NCBI GenBank assembly: GCA_903875445.1
Contig: CAIQWD010000106.1
Coordinates: 1 to 52,951 of the forward strand
DNA length: 52,951 bases
Reading direction: 5' to 3'
Source: an uncultured delta proteobacterium
Lineage (GTDB): Bacteria; Desulfobacterota; Desulfobulbia; Desulfobulbales; Desulfocapsaceae
Part shown: positions 1 to 7,063 of the stretch, in pieces
How positions within the stretch are numbered: position 1 is the first letter of the stretch
Layout of the letters: every line of letters begins with the position of its first letter
The notes under the pieces: model-generated
The model's input: only the letters and a program-made list of their open reading frames with translations
Told to the model about the DNA's origin: nothing
Databases searched by the model: none
Translations under genes and position numbers: made by a program

Positions 1-56
1 AATAAACTCCCCTTTAAAATGTACGTATAAATGTAATACGTGCACGCGAAAAAGGC

Positions 57-92
57 AAGAAAAAAGCACGGTTTTTCAACTAAACCATGCTT
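57..92 (-). terminator. Possible second intrinsic terminator
   Basis: The inverted repeat 64-74 / 82-92 forms an 11-bp stem. On the minus strand its one non-Watson-Crick position is a G-U pair, and the stem is followed by a run of T residues. It lies about 400 nt past glgC, so it may be a backup terminator. A T-run also lies a few bases past the stem on the plus strand, so it could instead end a gene entering from the left. Confidence 0.4.
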
Positions 93-312
93 ATGGGGTT
101 GTTTTTTTGGCTTAAAGTGTGTGCTTTATCCGATTTTCAGGTTAATATGGAGAAATTCTTCAAACTACTTCGAGGCAATTCTGAGTTCTGTCCTTTATCC
201 TTCGCATGATTTCCGCTGGTGCCATATTCGGCGGAGTAGAACACGAACACATGCACATACAGAAGACTTTGAAAATGATTGGCAAAAAAGGGCTAATAGA
301 AGATGATTTGAC

Positions 313-350
313 AAAAAAAAGGACCAGTCATTACCCGACTGATCCCTTTT
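313..350 (-). terminator. Intrinsic terminator downstream of the glg pair
   Basis: On the minus strand a stem closed by AAAAGG/CCTTTT and GACTG/CAGTC arms around a short loop is followed by eight T residues. It lies about 140 nt beyond the glgC stop codon and is oriented to end leftward transcription. Confidence 0.7.
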
Positions 351-489
351 GGATTACTGTGCTTGAATTGTGCCCGTCAAGGTCAAATTGTTCCAAATAA
401 AACCTAAGTTTTTTCAAAGCGCAACCATTTTCACATACGTCTCGGGGCAAATCCCTGACCCGTGCACGACATAATCGATCAATTGACCG

Positions 490-1773
490 CTACGACTCGT
501 CTCGGTTTAACAACGATTCACCGTCTGCAAGAACATTTCCTGAAAAAAGACCCTCCGACACACCACTGTCGATTACGCAATTCCTCCCTATTTTCTGTTC
601 GGCGGGGATTCTTGCTCCCTTACCGACAAGGGTTATCCCTGTATAGAGATGACTTGGCTTTCGCCTATTGGCACAAGCATGGTTGTCTCCACAGCCGACA
701 ATCGCCTGCACACCCACCTGGACCCGTTTGTCCAAAATGGCCAGATCAACCTTTGCACCTCTTCCGACGATACAGTCTTCAAAAAGGATGGAATCCTTCA
801 CCACTGCCCCTTCCTCGACAACGACCCCGGGTGCCAACACCGAATTAATCACCGTACCCTGGATATGACTACCGGCGGAGATCATACTGTTTCTCAACTG
901 GCAGCCGGTGCCAAAGCGAGCCGGGGCACGGTCGGCAGCCCGACCTTCAGTGTCGATATTTGTTCGTATCTGCCACTTCTGGGGTGAAATGCCGCTATTT
1001 TTCCTCAGGACATCCATATTGGCCTCCCAATATGCCTGGATCGTCCCAACATCGCGCCAATATCCGTAAAAGGGGTAAGCGAAGACATCGTCTTTGGCAA
1101 TTGCCCGGGGCAAGATGTGCATACCAAAATCGTGTTCATCTTTATCTTGGGACAAGGTTTTCAGCAGATATTGGTAATCAAATACATAGATTCCCATGGA
1201 AGCCAAATTGGTCTTCGGTTCCTTCGGCTTTTCTTCCCAGCCGATAATCCGGTCATTGCGATCAACGATCCCGGCGCCAAACTGATGGATCTGGCTCTTT
1301 GGCACTGCCATCATCGCCACCGTCACATCAGCCTTTTTCGACCTGTGGTATTCAATCATGGCGTCAAAATCCATGTGATAAATATGATCACCGGAGAGAA
1401 TTACCACCTCATCTGCCGGATTGTGTGCAATAAAATCAATATTTCTCCGCACCGCATCGGCGGTCCCCTGGTACCAATCAGACTCCCTTTCGCCGGTACG
1501 TGGCGGCAGAATTTTAATCCCTCTGCTTCTGCCGGTAAGATCCCAGGCCTCACCCGACCCGAGATGGCTCATGAGGGAGAGCGGTTTGTACTGGGTAAGC
1601 ACCCCGACTTTTGTCAGCCCACTATTCATGACATTGCTGAGACTGAAATCAATGATCCGATAGATGCCGGCGAAGGGCACCGCAGGCTTGGCTCGTTTCT
1701 GTACCAAGATATTCAAGCGACTGCCGACACCACCGGCAAGAAGAAGAACCAGTGCTTCTTTTGCCCTTTTCAT
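490..1773 (-). CDS. glgC: Glucose-1-phosphate adenylyltransferase (ADP-glucose pyrophosphorylase)
   Basis: Makes ADP-glucose from ATP and glucose-1-phosphate, the committed step of bacterial glycogen synthesis, in the cytoplasm. With the chosen start the product is 427 residues, normal for GlgC. The N-terminal nucleotidyltransferase domain has AGGVGSRL at 13-20, KRAKPAVP at 26-33 (the lysine/arginine cluster linked to allosteric effector binding in the family), SGDHIYHMDF at about 127-136 with the catalytic aspartate D129, and EKP near 181-183, whose lysine contacts the sugar phosphate. A left-handed beta-helix follows from about residue 300. An open frame extends upstream to 1809, but the ATG at 1773 is preceded by GGGGGAGGTG and overlaps the upstream stop as ATGA, so translation is probably coupled to the paralogue before it. 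Confidence 0.93.
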   Translation of the reverse strand: MKRAKEALVLLLAGGVGSRLNILVQKRAKPAVPFAGIYRIIDFSLSNVMNSGLTKVGVLTQYKPLSLMSHLGSGEAWDLTGRSRGIKILPPRTGERESDWYQGTADAVRRNIDFIAHNPADEVVILSGDHIYHMDFDAMIEYHRSKKADVTVAMMAVPKSQIHQFGAGIVDRNDRIIGWEEKPKEPKTNLASMGIYVFDYQYLLKTLSQDKDEHDFGMHILPRAIAKDDVFAYPFYGYWRDVGTIQAYWEANMDVLRKNSGISPQKWQIRTNIDTEGRAADRAPARFGTGCQLRNSMISAGSHIQGTVINSVLAPGVVVEEGAVVKDSILFEDCIVGRGAKVDLAILDKRVQVGVQAIVGCGDNHACANRRKPSHLYTGITLVGKGARIPAEQKIGRNCVIDSGVSEGLFSGNVLADGESLLNRDES

Positions 1774-3023
1774 CGCAGCACCTCCCCCTTTTGCACACAA
1801 GCGGGCCAACTCTTGGAGACGAGATTAGGGTAAACCGTCGCCCCTTCCCCGATGACGGTTCCATCCGGTACCTGATTATTCCAGCCGATAACCGTGACCT
1901 CGGTTTCCGCATTGCACACCTCCGGTCCAATCACCACATTCTTGCCGTAAACAGTGTTGACATCGGCGACAACCTTGTTGAGCCGGCAGTTCTCACCGAC
2001 CTGGTTGCTGAAAAACAATACGGAATTTTCAACGACCGCCCCCTTTTTCACCTGGACACCGGGAAACAAGATGGAATTTCTAATCGTTCCATCGATCTTG
2101 CAGCCATTATAAATCAGACTATTTTGCACAACCGCATTGTCCGCCATGTGTGCCGGCTCAAAGTCACGAATGCCCCGGTGGTCGAGATTGGTGCGAAACA
2201 CCCATTTTTCCATATCAATGCGCGGTTCCGGCCCAAGCAGATCCATATTCGATTGCCAGTATTCATCAATAGTTCTGGTATAACCCCAATAGCCGCAAAA
2301 TTTATAGCCGTACACCCGGCAATTTTGTTTGAGCAAGACGGGGATGATGTCTTTGCCGAAGTGATAGGAGTTCCCCTCCTGATTTTTTTTAAGGGCCTGG
2401 TATAAGACCTCGGGTTTGAAGCAGAGTATCGTCATTGATGCCCATTCCGATTCGGGCTGGTCCGGTTTTTCCCAGTAATTGACCACTCGTCCGCCACGCA
2501 GGCCGTCCTCATCGTCCATCGCCGCAATGCCGAAGCGATTCGCACCCTGAAGAGGTACGCGGGTGAAAGCGATGGTCAGGTCGGCATTTTTCATGGTGTG
2601 ATAGTCAATCATATCTTGATAATCCATTTTATAGATATGATCGCCGGACAGAATGAGAATCTCCTCCGGTTGATGGTAATGGATATAGTCGAGATTCTTA
2701 TAGATGGCATCGGCTGGCCCGCGATACCAGTCGGCGGCCTCGGAGCCGAGAAACGGCGGGAGAATGGAGATCTGTCGGTAGCGCCCGATCATGTCCCAAG
2801 CGGCACCGGTACCGATGTGATTGATAAGTGAGTAACTCCGGTACTGGCTAAGAATCGCCACCTGTTCAATGCCGGAGTTCATAAGATTACTGAGAGAGAA
2901 ATCGATCACTCGTCCGAGTCCACCAAACGGTACCGCCGACTTGGGGCGATAATAGGTCAGGACGTTGAGTTCATCGACCCGACTCCCAGCGAGGATCATA
3001 GCCAGCGTGGTAGGTTTCAGCAT
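1770..3023 (-). CDS. GlgC paralogue with variant P-loop (GlgD-like ADP-glucose pyrophosphorylase subunit)
   Basis: A 417-residue paralogue of the downstream glgC, with the same nucleotidyltransferase plus beta-helix layout. SGDHIYKMDY (D128) and WEKP (K186) are kept. The glycine-rich loop that reads AGGVGSRL in the partner is AGSRVDEL (12-19), and the KRAKPA effector cluster is RPKSAVP (26-32). Proteins with this RVDEL-type loop occur in other bacteria under the GlgC name. By analogy with the GlgC/GlgD pair of Firmicutes it could be a regulatory or modulating subunit of a mixed tetramer; that is inference. The ATG at 3023 has GAGGTG just upstream, and a TTG at 3035 extends the frame but has no better site. 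The short upstream gap holds a 10-bp palindrome (3104-3113), which may be chance. Confidence 0.85.
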   Translation of the reverse strand: MLKPTTLAMILAGSRVDELNVLTYYRPKSAVPFGGLGRVIDFSLSNLMNSGIEQVAILSQYRSYSLINHIGTGAAWDMIGRYRQISILPPFLGSEAADWYRGPADAIYKNLDYIHYHQPEEILILSGDHIYKMDYQDMIDYHTMKNADLTIAFTRVPLQGANRFGIAAMDDEDGLRGGRVVNYWEKPDQPESEWASMTILCFKPEVLYQALKKNQEGNSYHFGKDIIPVLLKQNCRVYGYKFCGYWGYTRTIDEYWQSNMDLLGPEPRIDMEKWVFRTNLDHRGIRDFEPAHMADNAVVQNSLIYNGCKIDGTIRNSILFPGVQVKKGAVVENSVLFFSNQVGENCRLNKVVADVNTVYGKNVVIGPEVCNAETEVTVIGWNNQVPDGTVIGEGATVYPNLVSKSWPACVQKGEVLR

Positions 3024-3166
3024 GGGGCACCTCAAGAACAGTAGGCCAATTCAAGAAAGCGATGGAAATAACCATTTCGACGCCATCTTCACCCGACAAC
3101 TTAACCATATGGTAAAGGATATCAGGCCCATGCGCAACCCTTCAGGCGGCAAATTCGAAAAAAACG

Positions 3167-4285
3167 TTAAATATGGTGCATAATGAAACGCTTGAGAGTG
3201 TCTGAAGTAAACTCTTTTTCACCGAGTTGCAAATTTTTCAGCGACACTTCAGCTCTGGCGGCTCCCTTATGGCCTCCAGCCGAGCCGAGGGAGCCGAAAA
3301 TGCGCTCCGCCAGTTTTCCGGCATTCTTGCGGTAGCCGTCACAACGAAAAATTACTACCAACTTTTCCCCATGAATGCCCGACACGAAGGCCCAATCGAT
3401 CTCCCCCACATGGTTGAGGAAATCAGCAACGATGACAAGCACATCGGGGCTTCGAACCCGGCCCAGGTGGGTGAAATAGCGCCCCTTGGAGTACTTCAGT
3501 TCGGCCAGTGCCGTGGCAAAATATTTCAGCTCCGAGCGCCGCAAATCGGTCAACTCGAATTTCCGCACTAAATCACGGTTGGCAATATTGAAAAGGTAGC
3601 GAAAAGAGATACCATCGGCCAGAACCGATTTTTGTTCAAAATCATGGGTATCAACCTTTATTCCATAGAACAGGGCGGTGGCCAGGGCCACTGAAGGTTT
3701 CAAACCGGCGGCTCGCAGGTATTCGACGGCCATGGAGGAAGTTGCACCATATTCCGGACGGATATCGACAAATTCCACGTCCCCGATATGACCGACCGGA
3801 TGGTGATCGATTACCGCGTGAAGTTTGAGTTTTTCGAAACAGGGCAGATGGTCCGGCTGAGAATCAACCATCACCTTTTTACTGTAATTTTCAATCTTGA
3901 CATCTTTCAGACGTTCGAGGGGAATCTTCAGTCTCTCGACCATCGCCATATTGTTAAGACGCCTGATTTCATTGGGATGGGCAATTGTTACAGTCTTAAC
4001 CTTGTAGCGCAGCAGCCTTTTGACCGCCAAGGCCGCTGCCAAAGCATCGGGATCGGCATTAATAATGATAAGAACGTCATCTTCTTTGACGAAGAGGTTC
4101 CAAAAGGCCTGTAGGCGATCGGAGGCGGTACTCTTAACGGGTTGTTTACAGGGCGGAGGATCTTTTTTCTTTCGTTTGTGCGCCATAGGGTAACAGTGGT
4201 ATCGGGTTGAAAACGTGAACAGCTCGGACTCGTCCGCAGGATGAATGCCCCTGCAACGGCTTTCCGCACCTGACTCCCGCTGCAA
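3167..4285 (-). CDS. DHH/DHHA1-family phosphoesterase
   Basis: Cytoplasmic metal-dependent phosphoesterase of the DHH superfamily (nanoRNase/pAp phosphatase, cyclic-dinucleotide phosphodiesterase and RecJ relatives). The substrate cannot be assigned from sequence. Counting from the internal Met at 4186, motif I is INADPD (42-47), motif II VDSQ (107-110), motif III DHHP (127-130) and motif IV DTHD (179-182); the C-terminal DHHA1 part carries GSAGGHKGAA. Motif I begins with Asn where NrnA-type enzymes usually have His. Two starts are possible. The TTG at 4285 has GGGGAG five bases upstream (372 aa). The ATG at 4186 (339 aa, starting MAHKRKKK) lacks a visible site but matches the expected domain start better. 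I list the longer form because TTG starts with strong sites are common in this window. Confidence 0.82.
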   Translation of the reverse strand: MQRESGAESRCRGIHPADESELFTFSTRYHCYPMAHKRKKKDPPPCKQPVKSTASDRLQAFWNLFVKEDDVLIIINADPDALAAALAVKRLLRYKVKTVTIAHPNEIRRLNNMAMVERLKIPLERLKDVKIENYSKKVMVDSQPDHLPCFEKLKLHAVIDHHPVGHIGDVEFVDIRPEYGATSSMAVEYLRAAGLKPSVALATALFYGIKVDTHDFEQKSVLADGISFRYLFNIANRDLVRKFELTDLRRSELKYFATALAELKYSKGRYFTHLGRVRSPDVLVIVADFLNHVGEIDWAFVSGIHGEKLVVIFRCDGYRKNAGKLAERIFGSLGSAGGHKGAARAEVSLKNLQLGEKEFTSDTLKRFIMHHI

Positions 4286-4476
4286 TCGATCTCCCCGACC
4301 GGCAGCCTTTCCCCCGGTAAGACGAGGGTCGTTTGCACCCCTGAAAACCAGCCACCTCCTGTTGAATTAGGTCCGGTTCAATTTCTAAAAATGAGAACGA
4401 ACAGAGCAGTTCAGCATCACCAAATGTCTAATAATCCCAAGACGTCCAAGCCATAAAAGGCTGGCGACAAGAAACG

Positions 4477-4506
4477 ACTATACCACAGAGAATACGGCCA
4501 TTGCAA
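4477..4506 (-). promoter_or_regulatory. Candidate sigma-70 promoter for the DHH phosphoesterase gene
   Basis: On the minus strand, TTGCAA (4501-4506) is followed after 18 nt by TATAGT (4477-4482), and a TG one base upstream of the -10 makes it an extended -10 promoter. It is one of the best promoter matches in the window outside the ribosomal operons. Confidence 0.5.
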
Positions 4507-4559
4507 GGCCTTGAAAAAATTGCCTTGTTATCGATATGCCAATATTGACGCCGGCTGGC

Positions 4560-4565
4560 TATAAT
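4560..4565 (+). promoter_or_regulatory. Candidate -10 element for lptG
   Basis: A perfect TATAAT lies 74 nt before the GTG start of lptG. A TTGACG upstream is only 9 nt away, too close to be its -35, and no good -35 exists at 16-18 nt. The call therefore rests on the -10 alone. Confidence 0.3.
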
Positions 4566-4639
4566 GTTACCTACAGTGGAATGAATAACCTTATGCCCAT
4601 TTTCTCAATTATCTATTGTTTCACCTGTAGAGGTTTTGC

Positions 4640-5728
4640 GTGAATCTGCTCAACCGTTATCTGCTCAGCCTGTTTATCAAATATTTCTTAACCGTCAACT
4701 GCGGGTTTGTCGCCATCTATCTTCTTGTCGATTTCTTCGAGAAATACGATGAGTTCGTGAACGCCGGCAAACCCTTCAGTATGGTCTTGGAGTTTTTTCT
4801 CCTCACTATTCCCTTTATTGTCGACCAACTGGGTCCGGTGTTTATTCTTCTTGCCGGTGTCATCAGTATGGGCGTCCTCAGTCATTCCAACGAACTCACA
4901 GCCCTTAAGGCCGGTGGCATCCCTCTACGCCTTATCGTCCGTCCGATTGTTGCCGCTTCGGTAGTATTTACCCTGCTCTTTCTCGCCGCTGCCCAGTGGC
5001 TCTTACCAATCACTATCAGTAAAACCAATACTATTTGGTACGAACAGCTGAAAGGCAAGATCCCCTTGGGGATACTCCGTAACAATCGCTATTATTATAG
5101 AGGAACGAACGGTTTCTATTCCTTTAGCTGGCCCAATCCCAAGGTGCGTGTCTTTAAAGATTTTTCCTATTCTCGCTGGAGTGAAAACTATAACATCGAA
5201 TCCCTCATAACCGCGGGCAAAGCCGACTGGAATGGTCAGAACAACCACTGGATCTTGGAAAACGGCCAGGTCCAACAACGCCAGGAGAACGGCCACTACA
5301 GTATCACCAATTTCACCGTAAACGAACTGCCATTGCCAGAAAAACCAGAAGACTTTTTAATACCGGAAAACAAAGAGGCGGAACAATCCTTGTCGGGACT
5401 GTATCATGAGATAGAACGATCGGAGGTGGAACACGAGATTCTGGTCGCCTGGACGGCTTTTCTCGGACGTGTTTCCTATATCCTCCTCGGCATCCCCCTG
5501 CTCCTGCTCGGCCTGCCTATCCTGCTGTACTCCTACCGCAAATGGGGGCGCGATCTGTCGGTGGCCATTCCTGCCAGCTGCGGCTTGGCCTTTGTCGCCT
5601 GGGGTATTTGGGGAGCATTGCAATCTCTGGCCGCTGCCGGTTATGTCTCGCCCTTCGCCGCTGCTGCCTGCATCCATATCATATTTTCCACCGTCGGCGT
5701 CATCCTTCTGATGCAAAATGATCGATAA
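4640..5728 (+). CDS. lptG: LPS export ABC transporter permease, LptF/LptG family (LptG-like)
   Basis: Inner-membrane permease of the Lpt machine that extracts lipopolysaccharide from the inner membrane and passes it to the periplasmic bridge, working with LptB ATPase and a second permease. It has 362 residues. Three N-terminal membrane segments lie at about 12-32, 50-80 and 95-120, with the coupling-region motif ELTALKAGGI near 87-96. A periplasmic beta-jellyroll-like part spans about 125-255, and three C-terminal membrane segments lie at about 270-295, 305-325 and 335-358. The GTG start at 4640 follows TAGAGGT at a good distance. This is the only plus-strand gene in the window. Its usual partner lptF is not adjacent and must be elsewhere. 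LptG is preferred over LptF on overall look, but the two are hard to separate without alignment. Confidence 0.85.
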   Translation: MNLLNRYLLSLFIKYFLTVNCGFVAIYLLVDFFEKYDEFVNAGKPFSMVLEFFLLTIPFIVDQLGPVFILLAGVISMGVLSHSNELTALKAGGIPLRLIVRPIVAASVVFTLLFLAAAQWLLPITISKTNTIWYEQLKGKIPLGILRNNRYYYRGTNGFYSFSWPNPKVRVFKDFSYSRWSENYNIESLITAGKADWNGQNNHWILENGQVQQRQENGHYSITNFTVNELPLPEKPEDFLIPENKEAEQSLSGLYHEIERSEVEHEILVAWTAFLGRVSYILLGIPLLLLGLPILLYSYRKWGRDLSVAIPASCGLAFVAWGIWGALQSLAAAGYVSPFAAAACIHIIFSTVGVILLMQNDR

Positions 5729-5731
5729 TAG

Positions 5732-5769
5732 AAAAAAGGCCGTCCGAGATAATCTCCCCGGACGGCCTT
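5732..5769 (-). terminator. Intrinsic terminator of the FKBP gene, shared with lptG
   Basis: A perfect 11-bp stem (5736-5746 / 5759-5769, AAGGCCGTCCG with its complement) has an inner GAGAT/ATCTC helix. On the minus strand it runs into six T residues, so it ends the leftward FKBP gene. It lies just past the lptG stop and may also stop rightward transcription, although the plus strand has no good T-run. Confidence 0.8.
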
Positions 5770-5799
5770 GAAAATTCCCTTGCTTGTCTTGTTCTTAAC

Positions 5800-6495
5800 T
5801 TACTTTGCCTGGGCGATGGAAAGCATCTCCACGTCAAAGACAAGAACTGAATTCGGCTCGATCATCGGAGCCGCCCCATTCTCGCCGTAGGCCAACTCGG
5901 TTGGAATAACCAGGTGCAGTTTTGCGCCGGCATTCATCAGCTGCAAGGCCTCACTCCAGCCCTTTATCACCTGATCTACCTGAAACTCGGCAGGCTCACC
6001 ATGTTTTACGGTACTGTCAAACTCGGTGCCGTCTATCAACTTGCCGACATATTCAACCTTCACCGTGTCGGTCGGAGCAGCATTCTTTCCCTCACCCTTC
6101 TTGACAACCTCATACTGCAAGCCGCTGGCAGCGACTGTGACACCTTTCTTTTTCTTATTTTCGGCAAGATATGCTTCTCCGGCGGTCTTGTTTTTAGCCT
6201 TCATTTCATCGAGTTTAGCCATTTGCTTAGTCTGCATCTTGGCGGCGAACTCCTTCTTAACCGCCAGCATTTCGTCTGCAGCCAAGGTCGGCTGCGACCC
6301 CTTAAAGGCATCTTCAATGCCGATGAGGAGAAATTCCTTTTGAATGTCGCCACCGGCACCTTTAAAATAATTCCCCACCTCGAATCCCATGCTGTAGCTG
6401 AGCTTGTCTTCAAAGCTTGCCGGGGGTGCCGATTGAGAAAGACAGGGAACCATGAGACAGATTCCCAACATTGCCGATATGAAACTCTTTTTCAT
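5800..6495 (-). CDS. Secreted FKBP-type peptidyl-prolyl cis-trans isomerase (FkpA/Mip-like)
   Basis: Periplasmic or envelope folding catalyst for proline bonds. The 231-residue product begins with a signal peptide (charged MKKS, hydrophobic core to about residue 18, likely cleavage after the Ala near 23; no lipobox). Residues about 28-115 are the charged helical FKBP-N dimerisation arm typical of FkpA and Mip. The FKBP domain follows at about 140-228 with VEYVGKLIDGTEFDS, VIKGW, LAYGENGAAP and the VLVFDVEML end strand, keeping the pocket Tyr, Phe, Asp, Val-Ile, Trp and Tyr residues. The ATG follows AGGGAGG. It may be transcribed from its own promoter (6532-6560), and a strong terminator lies 30 nt downstream. 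Confidence 0.92.
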   Translation of the reverse strand: MKKSFISAMLGICLMVPCLSQSAPPASFEDKLSYSMGFEVGNYFKGAGGDIQKEFLLIGIEDAFKGSQPTLAADEMLAVKKEFAAKMQTKQMAKLDEMKAKNKTAGEAYLAENKKKKGVTVAASGLQYEVVKKGEGKNAAPTDTVKVEYVGKLIDGTEFDSTVKHGEPAEFQVDQVIKGWSEALQLMNAGAKLHLVIPTELAYGENGAAPMIEPNSVLVFDVEMLSIAQAK

Positions 6496-6531
6496 CAGTA
6501 CTTCCTCCCTAGAAGTTAATGGACATACAAC

Positions 6532-6560
6532 ATTTTACGACAGACAAGTCGCATTGAGAA
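6532..6560 (-). promoter_or_regulatory. Candidate promoter for the FKBP gene
   Basis: On the minus strand TTCTCA (6555-6560) is followed after 17 nt by TAAAAT (6532-6537), 4/6 and 5/6 matches to sigma-70 elements. It sits in the 100-nt gap between the Smr gene and the FKBP gene. No terminator is visible in that gap, so read-through from the rel operon is also possible. Confidence 0.4.
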
Positions 6561-6597
6561 TTGACATTGATACAAGAATACCGACATACAACACGCG

Positions 6598-7044
6598 CTA
6601 GAACACGATTACCAAGGTAATGCCTTGATTCCCCTGATTGAGATTCCTATCCTTGACCAGCTGAGAATATCGTTGTAAAAGTGCTCTCACCCGCCCCGAT
6701 CTTTTGTTAAAATCCTCGCCGGCGATATAATCGCTGATTATCTTTTTACTCTTCATAAAGAGAAGAGCCTGTCTACACTCCGACCGTATCACCCCGCCCT
6801 TGCCACTTGAACCGTAACCATGAATGAATGTGATAACATTGATTTTATTTCTTATGGCGTCGTCAATGACTTCGCGGCAGCGATTCATGGCTACCTCCAC
6901 CACCGGCCGTCCGGCCTCCAGATTGACCGTCTTGTGGACAAATACTTTGTGTTTCCGGTCAGCCGGTTCGTCACCTACGGCACCACAATAGGGACAAGTC
7001 GAGTTGCCTGCAGGACTCTCATTGCCGCAATTTTGGCAGGTCAT
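6598..7044 (-). CDS. Zinc-ribbon Smr-domain protein
   Basis: A 148-residue protein with two parts. The N-terminus is a short zinc ribbon with cysteines at 3, 6, 17 and 20 (CQNC and CPYC, 10 residues between pairs). Residues about 35-110 resemble a Smr domain: the V-HK--NLEAG entry replaces the usual LDLHG, and FIHGYGSSGKGGVIR matches the IHGkG-GxLR core. Smr domains are nucleic-acid-binding or endonuclease modules found in MutS2 and in small stand-alone proteins tied to ribosome rescue and RNA cleavage; the role here is unknown. The gene starts 19 nt after the rel stop and is probably co-transcribed with it, which hints at a link to translation stress. Confidence 0.75.
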   Translation of the reverse strand: MTCQNCGNESPAGNSTCPYCGAVGDEPADRKHKVFVHKTVNLEAGRPVVEVAMNRCREVIDDAIRNKINVITFIHGYGSSGKGGVIRSECRQALLFMKSKKIISDYIAGEDFNKRSGRVRALLQRYSQLVKDRNLNQGNQGITLVIVF

Positions 7045-7063
7045 GGCTCACCTCATTTCCTGG

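Larger units (their letters stand above)
1..489. other. Left-edge intergenic region without a convincing gene
   Basis: Small open frames exist here on the plus strand (40-306 and 206-400), but they lack a clear ribosome-binding site, have no recognisable domain, and one of them reads straight through the terminator stem at 313-350. The region holds two hairpins (57-92 and 313-350) and otherwise nothing I can identify. It may contain decayed sequence, or the flank of a gene lying outside the window. Confidence 0.6.
4286..4639. other. Divergent intergenic region between the DHH gene and lptG
   Basis: About 350 nt with candidate divergent promoters: minus strand at 4477-4506 and plus strand near 4560. 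The minus-strand transcript would carry a leader of roughly 190-280 nt before the DHH start. Its proximal part is GC-rich, open in more than one frame, and contains an AGGAGGTGG element near 4360. I could not match it to a known riboswitch class. A small AGCC/GGCT hairpin lies near 4450-4463. Confidence 0.5.

Noticed and set aside
40-400. Two small overlapping plus-strand open frames at the left edge
   Set aside because: No ribosome-binding site or recognisable domain, and one reads through a terminator stem.
1117-2405. Plus-strand open frames opposite the glg pair
   Set aside because: Shadows of the GlgC paralogues; low-complexity, no domain.
1770-3023. GlgC paralogue as a pseudogene because of its altered loop
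   Set aside because: The frame is intact at full length, other active-site residues are kept, and the altered loop matches a pattern known from other proteins annotated as GlgC.
4545-4565. TTGACG plus TATAAT upstream of lptG as a full promoter
   Set aside because: The spacer is 9 nt, too short for sigma-70; only the -10 is kept as a candidate. The same problem applies to TTGACT/TATAAT near 50276-50296.
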